Shown one piece after another: positions 1 through 9,085 of a DNA stretch of 64,000 nucleotides. The position numbers and the translations under genes are program-made. The notes beneath the pieces are model-generated. The model was not told the DNA's origin. It searched no databases and saw nothing but the letters and a program-made list of their open reading frames with translations. Location: assembly GCA_034401795.1 (NCBI GenBank), contig CM067373.1, forward strand, positions 92,761,624 to 92,825,623. The letters are read 5' to 3'. The DNA comes from Chaetoderma sp. LZ-2023a. Taxonomy: Eukaryota; Mollusca; Caudofoveata; Chaetodermatida; Chaetodermatidae. Within the stretch, counting starts at the first letter, position 1. Each line of letters opens with the position of its first letter.

Positions 1-700
1 CCAAGTTAGGCTACCGTGTTACTGAAATTGACACGTCAATCCATAGTCGACGTGAGATAATGCACTCTCCGGAAGCTGGAAAGTTCCTGCAGGCTGGTTC
101 CTGCAGGTTGGTTCCCGCAAGCTGTTGTCCGCAAACAAGATTCCCGCAAGAACGTTCATGGCGGAGGAAGGACATCGAAACCTAATAGAATGTCTAACGA
201 GCAGTCAGCAAAAGATACGATAGTACTATGTGGTGAAGAAAGTTCCCGTACACCGATGGCATGGATGGAAGGTGTAAACAACCCGATCCCTAGCGGGGGT
301 TCTTAGAGGCAAATGAAGATACAAAACAAGGCTTCACGGTACTGGGTACGTCAACCAGCTCTGAAGATGCACCGGGCAGAGTTTACTTGCTATGGTCGAA
401 AGCCGAAAGAACCTACACGATTGGTGCGGCAGACGTTTGAAATACCACTTTTAGGCATGGCCGGCAGATCTGGCGAGTCATCCATCAAAGAACATCCTGG
501 CTTTACATCTGTAGACTCGCATATTCAGGCCGCAAAGGCCTCATCGCAAGTTTGTGTTCCGAATGCGGATGTAGTTTTCGTGAACGATTATCAAAAGTTC
601 CAAATTACTCCCGCAGATGGGGAGTTACAAAATTGTTTTAATGCGGTGGGTTGGAGAACTGCACACCATGGGATAAAAACTTGACACATAGCCCCTGGCC
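1..700. other. Left-edge region without a recognisable gene
   Basis: No domain or conserved protein is recognisable on either strand. Positions 83-122 hold three imperfect copies of a roughly 14-base GTTCCTGCAGG-type unit. A 123-codon open frame at 313-684 (+) has no recognisable motif and an unremarkable composition, so I do not call it a gene. If the promoter-like cluster at 700-880 is real, this stretch would be the transcribed leader of a gene lying left of the window. Confidence 0.5.
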
Positions 701-880
701 GAGGATGCTATCGATCACTGGATCGCTTCTCCTTTTATACTCTGCATGACGTCACAGGCGCAGGCTCCATCCATTCATCATTCAAGCAACAGCCAATCAG
801 CCTGTCGCTAATAATAGCGTAGTCAAACGTTCTAGAACATTCTAGAAGCTTTACGTCCACGTGGTTATGACGTCACAGCA
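700..880 (-). promoter_or_regulatory. Heat-shock-type promoter cluster facing left
   Basis: Read on the minus strand, this stretch has promoter elements in a plausible order. A CRE palindrome TGACGTCA (about 867-874) and an E-box CACGTG (about 859-864) come first, then a perfect heat-shock element (830-847), a CCAAT motif (about 792-796, CCAATCAG on the plus strand), a second TGACGTCA (about 747-754) and TATAAAAGG (about 731-739). A start site would fall near 700 with transcription toward position 1. The motifs are seen directly; the promoter function and a heat-shock or chaperone target gene outside the window are inference. No coding exon is visible between 1 and 700. Confidence 0.45.
830..847. 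promoter_or_regulatory. Perfect four-unit heat-shock element
   Basis: The sequence is TTC-TA-GAA-CA-TTC-TA-GAA: four alternating 5-bp HSF recognition units with exact spacing. HSF trimers bind three or more such units. It lies about 90-115 bp upstream of a minus-strand TATA box, a distance typical of metazoan heat-shock promoters. Confidence 0.55.
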
Positions 881-1302
881 ATATTTGAAGATAATCAAGA
901 AGAGTTTTCCCTCGATAACTCAGCCATTTCTCAACCGATTTTGAAATGGTTTGCAGATTCGGAAAGCTCGTCGAATTCTGGTCTTGATTACTGCCAGATT
1001 TAACGGGAACAGGCAATGAATAAGGATTACAGAGTACCAGCTCGGTACACTAAAAGCACCATCCTATCTAGGTCACAACTATGCGCTCCATAGAAACAGC
1101 GTCCCGGCGCACCCATGCGCATAATGCCTTTTAACGAACTTAGTCATTTTTCGACATGCTCTCTCTCTCCCCCATAGGCCTATATACGCTTATAGCTCTA
1201 CCCAGAGGGGCGTGTTCAGGAAACGAATCCTAGACGGGTGGCGCGTGCCCAGCTTAGCTGGTACAGCCAGTAACCGACCGCTCGATCCGAACTACACCTA
1301 CA
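881..1302. other. Unannotated spacer
   Basis: I see no coding potential, structured RNA or recognisable repeat here. A short CT-rich tract lies near 1158-1172. Confidence 0.4.
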
Positions 1303-1370
1303 TAGATACATAGATACATAGAGTTTACTGTCGTTTAGGCTAGTTAGCCTGTGACAGGTCTTCACTGTCT

Positions 1371-2701
1371 TCAGTCTTCATCTTCCAGTACCTGTTTATC
1401 TGACATGTGGGTACGGACGGGAGTGATCGGAAAGTCGGTCTTGTAAGCAATGTCTTTGTAGAACTTGTCTAATCTCCCTTTGAAGGCGTTGACTGAGGGT
1501 GCCGATACAACTGTGTCTGGCAGGCTATTCCAGTGGTTTGTGATCCTATGACTAAAGAAACGTTTACCGGTGTTTGTCTTAAAGCGCTGTTTTAGGAGTT
1601 TATAGCTGTCCCCTCGTGTACGACCCCCTTTGTCCAGTGGTAGCAGTTCAGCATAGTCCACATCATAGATGTTATGTGTGTACTTATAGGCTTTGATTAG
1701 ATCACCACGCAGATGTCGGTAGACTAAGCTTGGTAAGTTCAGTGTGGAGACATTCTTCATATGGTATGTCTTTAAATCCTGGTATGACCTTTCTAGCACG
1801 CCATTGAACATTTTCTAGTAGTTGTATATCATTTTTATACAATGGCGACTAAACTACATTTCCATATTCCAGATGTGGCCGAACTAAGCTCTTGAATAGG
1901 AGGATGAATGTGCTCAGTTTTACGAAATCGAAAGATCTCCGAATCATGCCGACTAATTCTATTTGCTTTGTTAGCAGCTATTTCTGCATGATGTCTAAAT
2001 TGGAGTGTATTATCCACGTAGACATCAAGATCCTTCTCACACATCGTCTCTTCCAGGATAATGTCTCAGCCATTTTCAATCATTGTGTATTGTGGCTTGC
2101 TGTTTGCCCTCCCTTGATGCATCACCCTGCATTTGCTAGCATTGAAACGTAGCTGCCATGTGTCAGCCCACTCTTTCAGGTTGTTTAGATCTGTTTGAAG
2201 ACATTCGTGATCGTTGGAGGAGTCAATCTGAGAAAACAATTTGGTGTCATCAGTAAAGAGCTTGATCATGCTATCGACCACCCCAGGCATATCATTGATA
2301 AATGTGACAAACAGTACTGGTCCCAGTATGCGTCCTTGTGGGATGCCACAGAGCATTGTTGCTCAGTCAGAGTAAGAACCGTTGACTGACACACGCTGCT
2401 TCCTGTTGCTTAAGAAGGCCTCTGTCAATCCAAGTACATCCCCTGTGACACCATAGCTCTTAAGCTTGTTGAGCAGTCTCTGATGCGGGACAGTGTCAAA
2501 GGCTGAAAACTCTTACAAAAACTTATTCAGTTCTTCTGCCTTGTCCTTGTTGGCTTTGGTTATGGTGCCATTTGTGGTCACACGGTCAGCAATTCCAGAC
2601 TTTGTCTTGAGTTTTGACTGGACATAGCCATAGAATGCCTTAGGGTTTTTCTTAGACTTCTTTGCTATTTCCTGCTCCATTTCTATTCTTGCTCTCCTCA
2701 C
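1371..2701 (-). pseudogene. LINE reverse transcriptase and C-terminal domain remnant
   Basis: The fragment at 2066-2356 contains GIPQGRILGPVLF (RT block upstream of the catalytic site) and FTDDTK, a variant of the FADDTK catalytic motif. The fragment at 1835-2044 continues the thumb region in another frame. The fragment at 1371-1811 carries the LINE C-terminal signature FFSHRITNHWNSLPDTVV followed by FKGRLDKFY. The fragment at 2513-2701 resembles the basic linker between endonuclease and RT (KNPKAFYGYV). The pieces sit in different frames separated by stops, so no intact protein can be made. Confidence 0.75.
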
Positions 2702-2931
2702 CTCCCATTTCAGTTGGTTCCTTCTGTTAGCGTATTCTTTGTAGTCATTTTCTTCACATGTTCTTGGAATTTATTAAAAGCTTGCTGTTTGAGTGTCACT
2801 TTGCTCTTGATATCATCATTCATCCATGCTGTTTTCCGTCTACTGGATTGTGATGAGTTGTGGTAGATTGACTTGTGAGGAATGCATTCTCTTACTGAGT
2901 CTAATATTCTCGTCTTGATTATTGTCGGGGT

Positions 2932-3968
2932 TTATTCAGTGTCTCTTCCTTCTAGTTCTCTGTCCCAATCAACTGCTTCCATTTCATTTCTTAGCCTGTC
3001 ATAGTCCCCCTTATTATAGAGTAATTTTTCTGCTTTAGTTGGGTCATCTTTTGTATAGCATCTCAGGTGGAATGTTAGGCAATTATGGTGGCTGTTTCCT
3101 AATGGTGGTAGGTGCTGAATATCTTCAACCATTTCATCTTCATTGGACATAATAAGGTGTAGTGTATTGGCTTTCTGATTTCCTCTGTAGTGTGTAGCCT
3201 CTTGGACATGCTGATACAAGAAACAATCATGCACGCAGTCTATGAATTTACTTACATGGTGTTCAGTATTGGTCGGGATATGCCTTCTTTCCAGTCAATT
3301 CTGGGTGATTGAAGTCCCCCATCACAAGGATGTGACTGTTTTGATTGTGAGGCTTGTCCTAACTGAACTCTGATATTTGCGTCATTTGTACTCGTGCTCC
3401 CTGGCGAATGGTATATACATCCTACTAATAAACTATCTGTGCCTTTGAGTTCAGCCTCTATCCATATTGCTTCATGGGTCTCTTCCGTGTTAAAACTGGT
3501 TTCTCGAAAGTTAAAGCTTGCTTGACATAAATGCAGACTCCTCTGATTGCGTCTGAGTCGATATTACTGAAGAGATCATATCCATCTATGTTTAGCTCCG
3601 ATGCTGCAACTGGATCTTTAGGATTTTTGGGTAATATTTCCATGATGGCCATCATGTCAGGATTTAGCTGGCCAATAGTTGCGGTGGAGCTCGTTCCGTT
3701 TGTTCAGTAGCGAGTCTGCATTCATGTATATGCAGGTCAAGCCGGAGGAAGAGTTTAACATATTTACAGGGGAGTTGAACGTATTTACATTGGTAGTGCT
3801 TGTGCCATTTACTTTCGCATTTGAGGGATTCGCTGTCGTACCAATCTTCCGTCCCATGTGATGATCCATCTCACATTTTCGTTCTTTTCTTGAGATTCCT
3901 GTGATTTCAGGTCTCTCTCCTTTCTTAAACTTGCCGTTTCCTCCTGCTCTACACGTGTCAAGTCTCAC
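2932..3968 (-). pseudogene. LINE endonuclease domain remnant
   Basis: The fragment at 3657-3968 ends in CIYMNADSLLNKRNEL, the start of an exonuclease-endonuclease-phosphatase fold in CR1-like elements. The fragment at 3458-3655 carries the EILPKNP and DGYDLF blocks. The fragment at 2932-3234 is the C-terminal part, with a NSHHNCLTF block in the position where such enzymes carry the catalytic SDH motif. Frames change between fragments. It lies directly upstream, on the minus strand, of the RT remnant. Confidence 0.65.
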
Positions 3969-4033
3969 CTGATGAAGATTTTTCTCATTCTCTCCTTGTC
4001 GCTTTCTGCCAGCCTCCGTGCATTCCGCCTAAA

Positions 4034-4350
4034 GGAACATGTCTGCCAAATTTGGTTTTAATCAATTGATAAATGACGAGACGTGGCACAAACGTATACT
4101 TCCCCATAGGCTTCGATCAATACTTTGAAAATATAGCAAGGGCCATAAGTCTTCTATTTGTGGGCGGGACCACGGTATCTTCATAGCCTTAATACATATT
4201 CCCTGAAGGAACATATTTGCCAAATTTGGTCTTAATTCTTTGATAAATGGCGAAATGTGCCACAAACATATTTTCCCCATAGGCTTCAATACTTTGAAAA
4301 TATACCAAGGGCCATAGCTCTTCTATTTGATTTGTGGGTGTTCTAATGTT
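4034..4350. repeat. Two-unit tandem duplication (about 170 bp)
   Basis: Two diverged copies follow one another. Each contains a GCCAAATTTGG block, a TTGATAAATG block, CCCCATAGGCTTC and CTTTGAAAATATA, then AAGGGCCATA. The first unit starts near 4034 and the second near 4206. No coding sense is apparent. Confidence 0.6.
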
Positions 4351-4616
4351 CTGTAGTACATAATTGACATACGAAATCAGGTTCTAAAGGATGATGATGC
4401 TAGGCGGGATTTACTCAACACAACAAGACCAAACAGTTGAGTTTCTAACCTTTATTCATACTTGGTTTACTCAATATTCTAATCTCCACATGGTTTAAAC
4501 ATTGACTTCAGTTTTATTGTTTTGTTGTATGAATGAAGGACATTGTAGCCTAATTATATGTTAAAGGATAGGTTGTGACAAATTTTATCATGGTACCAGT
4601 TTTCGTGTACAATTTC

Positions 4617-5715
4617 TTTTAGCTCACCTGACGAAAAAAAACAGAAGAGAAAATCGGCAATATCGTCTTTCTATCCCCCTACGAAAACTGTATCTTGTTT
4701 TTCTACTTTATTTCGCTTTGCGGCTCCCCGTATTGATTATGTGATGCGACCCGTATGTTCGGATGTCTGTGGCTCTGTGTACTTATCGATTGTAACGCAT
4801 CTCCTTCGGCTATATGGTCAATCTCTCCCCCTTCTATTGTTCATGTCATACGGAAAAAACCTGGTAGGGGGAGAGATTGATGATAATGCCTCTCCTTCTA
4901 GACCGTTTAAGATAGAAACTTGAAACCTTCTTACCTTGGGGATGATTATACCTATCCTATGGGCAAGGATGTGCATGACACTTTTGGAATTTTGTGCTGA
5001 CCGCCAGGGCTGGGCCCAGGTGGTCAAAATTGGCCAGTAATTATCGATTGTAATGCAACTGCTATACCATTTCAGTTAGAAACTTGAAACTTTGGGGTTG
5101 ATTGCATATATGGACAGGGATGTGCATTACACTTTTGGAATTTTGGTATAACCCCCAGTGGTACGGATGGCCCTGGGGGTGGGAAATGTGTGGTAAAAAA
5201 TAGTTTTCGGAAGGTCATGGCGCATATCATTTTCAAGCCAATAATGAGTAGAATACAGTACAAGGAATTATTTTGATCTTGGGTCAAACTGAGGGTAAGG
5301 GGCAGAGTCAAAAGTGGGCACCACTCGATTGTAATGCAACTCCTAGACCATTTCAGATAGAAATTTGAAACTTTGGGGGTAATTACACTTATGTGCAAGG
5401 ATGTGCATGACACATTGGAATTTGGATATAACACCCCAGGGGCAGGGGTGGGGGAAATTGTGGGCAAAAAATAAATTTTATCAAATGTGGTCATGTCACA
5501 TATTATTTTGAAGCTTGTAGTTAGTAGACTACGGTACAACAAATTATTTTGTTCATGAGTCAATCTGAGGGCAGTGGTCAAATGGGCAAATTGGGCAATT
5601 GTTGAAATTTTGAGACCCATTACCCATTGAAACTACATTTCAAGGAATTTGTTGTGGTTTGGGTCAAAGTGGGTGTAAAGCTCGAAGTGGGGATTTGTGA
5701 TGGCATGCCATCGAC
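4617..5715. repeat. Interspersed repeat with about 285-bp internal units
   Basis: The sequence opens with AGCTCACCTGACGA and closes with GATGGCATGCCATCGACAGTGCATTCTAG. Inside, a block beginning CGATTGTAA, then a GAAACTTGAAAC-type segment and a GGATGTGCATGACAC-type segment, recurs near 4790-5010, 5045-5150 and 5325-5435. The terminal palindrome GATGGCATGCCATC recurs in diverged, inverted form at about 37440-37490, so this is a dispersed family. The class is unknown to me. Confidence 0.55.
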
Positions 5716-6067
5716 AGTGCATTCTAGTTTGCTTTGTTAAATAATGTGTTTAAGAGGTCGCGGTCATATAAATGATTCAGTGAAGACAAACAGTACAGTA
5801 CAGGGAATTTTACACATGTTTGCTTCAACAGACTGAATCGAGCAACTATTTGATGCCTAATCTTTGACCGAATCACACAACTTTAATTCTGCGAATGATT
5901 TTGTGTGAAATGAAACCTCAGTTAAAATCATTAAATAATGGAGGCAGTTTTCAATCGCCTGATGAGAAATACCAAAATTCTAATTATTCCAGTAATATTA
6001 TAATTCGTGTCATGATTAAAAAATATTAGCAAGCTATCCCTTATAAATTCTAAATAAAGGCTGCCCT
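5716..6067. other. AT-rich flank of DIRS copy A
   Basis: No gene or repeat structure is seen. A 16-base word (AGGCGATTGAAAACTG-like on the minus strand, about 5943-5962) recurs near 24246-24285, left of copy B. It is the only resemblance I noticed between the two left flanks. Confidence 0.4.
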
Positions 6068-6081
6068 ATTCTCCTTCGATC

Positions 6082-6240
6082 AATACTCACCATTCTGTTA
6101 CTTCTGATATACAGCTGGCCTTGACAGCGGCTCTAGGATTATAGACTTAGAAAGCTTTACCGACTCCTGGGAACCGGGTACTCGGCTCCCAACTGCCGAG
6201 TACCCGTTTACCATAGAGCTCATTCTTGTTTGCATAGCAA
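6082..6240. repeat. Left inverted terminal repeat of DIRS A
   Basis: From AATACTCACC to the CATAGAGCTCAT block this is the reverse complement of 12590-12748, essentially without mismatch. It contains an internal hairpin of the GGGTACTCGG and CCGAGTACCC type. Confidence 0.9.
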
Positions 6241-6358
6241 CAAGTGCAATACATGCTTTCTGCATTGAGGATTTTAGTGTTTTTTTGTGAAAGAAAATCT
6301 AAGTCTGATCTGTAGTGATAGTTTGTGTGTTCTTGAAAAGGATTAACTAAAGGATACT

Positions 6359-6385
6359 ATGGAGAATACCGCCGAAGATAACCAG
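6359..6385 (+). CDS. Putative first coding micro-exon of DIRS A gag
   Basis: A 9-codon open segment, MENTAEDNQ, ends at CAG followed by GTTGTATC, a credible splice donor. The same segment is present in copy B (24605-24631), and equivalents occur in unrelated DIRS families E (41003-41035, also CAG before GTTGTATC) and F (61812-61862). In copy B it joins the main gag exon in phase 0. In copy A the acceptor has been deleted. Splicing is inferred, not observed. Confidence 0.6.
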
Positions 6386-6507
6386 GTTGTATCATTCTTT
6401 ATTATCCATAGTTAAAAGACTTAGGTCTCTAAATTTCGCTGTGTCGCATGTTCCAATTTCTGACCCCATAGAATCTGGGACATGTGCTAACAACGATATA
6501 TGCCAGA

Positions 6508-6647
6508 CGATCGCCTTCTTTAACCCCCAACAGGCGATCGGCAGATATGAAAATAGGTGTTATGCTACGGTATTTCTAACACGAATATCGGCTGACGTCG
6601 TTCTCCGTAGGATCCGAGCGGGTGACGTCACACCCGGTCGCTCGGAT
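6508..6647. repeat. Two hairpins in the DIRS A gag intron
   Basis: CGATCGCC (6508-6515) pairs with GGCGATCG (6533-6540). ATCCGAGCG (6612-6620) pairs with CGCTCGGAT (6639-6647) around a GTGACGTCAC core, which holds a full CRE palindrome. Both recur in copy B. They could be regulatory DNA or RNA structure; the sequence does not decide. Confidence 0.5.
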
Positions 6648-6920
6648 GTTTATGTGAAGAAGAAATTTTTTCATTAATTCGCGCATCTTGTTCTGTGTGC
6701 TGCGTACTGAAAATGGTACCGGAAACTTTAGAATGATCAAGTTTACGTGCGATCACGATCGGTTTGCAATGATCGGTGGTTTCAAAATTCTTGAGTAGAT
6801 GCGTGGTCTGCGGTTTTACCGTGTGATACAGCAGTTTGTTATACATTTTGTTGTTTTCTTCACATATCGTGCTGCTTTCGTTAGGAGTATAATTTATATT
6901 GATTAGTAAATATACCCCGA

Positions 6921-8876
6921 ATGCTATGCGATATGATTCCTGGAGCCGTTACACATCCTGGAGGATCTATTATGGGTGGGTTTAATGCCCGCCTCGTTCT
7001 TGTCGTCATAATCAATGCGATCTTTGTTGTAACGTGGCAGGGTTTGGTCCGGCTATGCCGGGTTTTCTGCATAGCGTTCTGCCCACGCTGGTGTCGTCCC
7101 TGCTACCAAAGGTTGGGGGGGCAGTTTCTCCCCATGCCTGGTACGGATCCTGTCCTCGGACAGGATTCTGGACTGGTTACCGAGGGGGCCGTCTCGTACG
7201 ACCCCCTGGCAGTCCCGTCTGGCTTCGGCCAGACGTGTTCTGTTTCTCTGCGGCCACCTCCGGGTGGTCCAGTAGCGATGGCCGGTCCGTCAGGTGTGGG
7301 AGCCGTCCGCTAGGACGGTTCCACGGTTGACTCGTCTAGTGACGACTCTTCGGAGTCTGAAGACGAGGAGGAGAGGTTGCTGCGGCCCGTGAAGCCGCAG
7401 GTGGAGATTATGGAGGTTGATTCCGTCCTGGACAGAACCGGCCTCCATTTGTCTGGTTTGGCGCAAGCCAGGTCAGCGGCTCCGCCTGTGGCTGAGGCCA
7501 ATCTGGTACCATGCACCGGTTCCTTGCGGCTTGGTTTGGCACCAGCCATCACGGGAACGGGTGTGCCGGGCCGGGCGTGGTACTCGCCTATCTCGCCTGG
7601 TCCGGCAGTCGGACGTGGGGTGCCGTTGGCGCCCGTGTCCGGCTATGGTTCCGCGGCTGCTACGGGTCCGTACGGTTTTCCGTGCGGACCTACCCCATGG
7701 ACCGGAGTGTTTCATGGGGTGGTGGCGGAACTGTGTGGTACCGGAGTGCCTTGCGTGTCAGCCGTGGCTCCTTGCCGGGAGGCCGTGGCTAGCAGGCCCG
7801 TGAACACGTCAACGGGTGACGTGTTTGCGGGTGTGTCTTCATCGGAGGTAGATTGGTCAGATGCTCTGGCGTGGCTAGCCAGGGTTGACCCGTCTGTGGT
7901 TTCGGCCACGGCCGATGAAGATGCGCCCCGTCCGTCGGTTGCGTCGATCAGGACGGGGATTTTGCCCGCGGCCCGGATCCAGTCAGTGGGACTGGATCCA
8001 CGGTTCATAGATTTGTTGGATGCTATTTATAGCAAACAACTTATGACCAAGGGTCAGCTCCCTGCGGCCTCCAGGGAGGTGCGGGCAAGATGTCGTATTC
8101 CGCGGGGAGAATACGACAGATATGGTGTAGTCCCGTCGGTCACTGAGGATGACCGATGGGTACTGGGCGTCCAGAGTGCCGTGGCGGGTGGCCCCGGTCC
8201 GGCACTTGTGGACAAGTCTCAGGTACACCAAGAAGAAGTCCTGTCCCTATGCGATGAGGGTGTGAGGGCAGCTATGAGCGCTGTCAACCACTCGTATCGT
8301 CTCCTTCAGTCGGTGTGGGCTGAAGCGGGGGCAGGCCACCCTGTGCCACCTGTGGCGCTTTCATGTGTCAATGATGGCCTGGTGCTGTCTATGGACGCAT
8401 TGGCAAGGGTGCAAGCGCGAGTGACGAAATCCAGGAGGCAAATGGTCATTGACCATATGCGTCCGGCTACGGCAGTCAGGGAGCGTCTTCTTGGGACGCC
8501 CCTGACAGGGCCTAGCATCTTCAGTGGCCAAGCGCGGGCCATCTTAGAGGATACCACCAGTATCGCGCAAAATCGGTTAGCGGTAAACATGCAGCTAGAG
8601 CTAGTGCGGCAAGCGCACGCACTAGGGGCTGTGGGGAAACCGCTAACGGGACAACCTTCAAAGAAGCAGAAGAAGCATAAGGGCAAGGCGAAAGCTAGGC
8701 CTGTTGCGACTTCTGCTTCAGCTGGGTTTTCGGAGCCGCCGCCGGCGAAGAAATCCAGGAAGGTTGTAGAGGCGCCTACCCTCCCCAATGTTGCTCCTGA
8801 CCGCCCTAGAGGCGGGAAGGGGAAGGGTACGGGTAAGGCCTCAAAGATCGGACAGAAGGGGCTGAAGCGTACCTGA
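6921..8876 (+). pseudogene. DIRS A gag (disrupted)
   Basis: This matches the intact gag of copy B but is broken in three ways. About 410 bp, including the splice acceptor and the Cys/His N-terminal motif, are missing near 7037. An extra G in the run at 7115-7121 shifts the frame. CAG has become a TAG stop at 7311-7313. The frame from 7377 to 8876 stays open for 499 residues and carries the family blocks: the VDWSDALAWLARVDP region, the AARCRIPRG-YDRYGVVPS-like block, the MSAVNHSY region, the ERLLGTPLTGPSIF block and a lysine-rich tail (SKKQKKHKGKAKARP). An 11-base difference near the end gives a different C-terminus from copy B. The role by family is an RNA-binding capsid-like protein. Confidence 0.8.
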
Positions 8877-9085
8877 GGGTACGAAAGCTCCCTTCATATC
8901 CGCCTGGACCGCGCCTGTGCGACAGGAACAGCGGTGCCAGTTATACCCGTCGTGCCTAGAACGAAATGGTTCTCTCTCTCTCTCGTTAAGAAAGAGGGGG
9001 GGGGGGAGCGGACTGCGAGCCGGACAACCCCGTTAGACGTCGAGGCGTCTATGGTGGGTGGAAGGCTCATGCGTTTCGGCGAGGT

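Larger units (their letters stand above)
1303..3968 (-). mobile_element. Decayed CR1/L2-like non-LTR retrotransposon
   Basis: Minus-strand fragments occur in the order apurinic-type endonuclease, linker, reverse transcriptase and C-terminal domain, as in ORF2 of CR1/L2-class LINEs. Every part is interrupted by stops and frameshifts, so the copy is dead. The 3' end is marked by a short tandem CATAGATA repeat at 1303-1322, reading TATCTATG on the element strand; simple-repeat tails are usual at such 3' ends. The assignment to CR1/L2 rather than another APE-type clade rests only on the C-terminal motif style and is tentative. Confidence 0.75.

Noticed and set aside
313..684. 123-codon open frame near the left edge
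   Set aside because: No recognisable domain, no conserved neighbour, and it lies in what would be the leader of a leftward transcript. Open length alone is not enough here.
8306..8788. Minus-strand open frames opposite gag A and gag B
   Set aside because: They mirror GC-rich gag codons in antisense and have no motifs.
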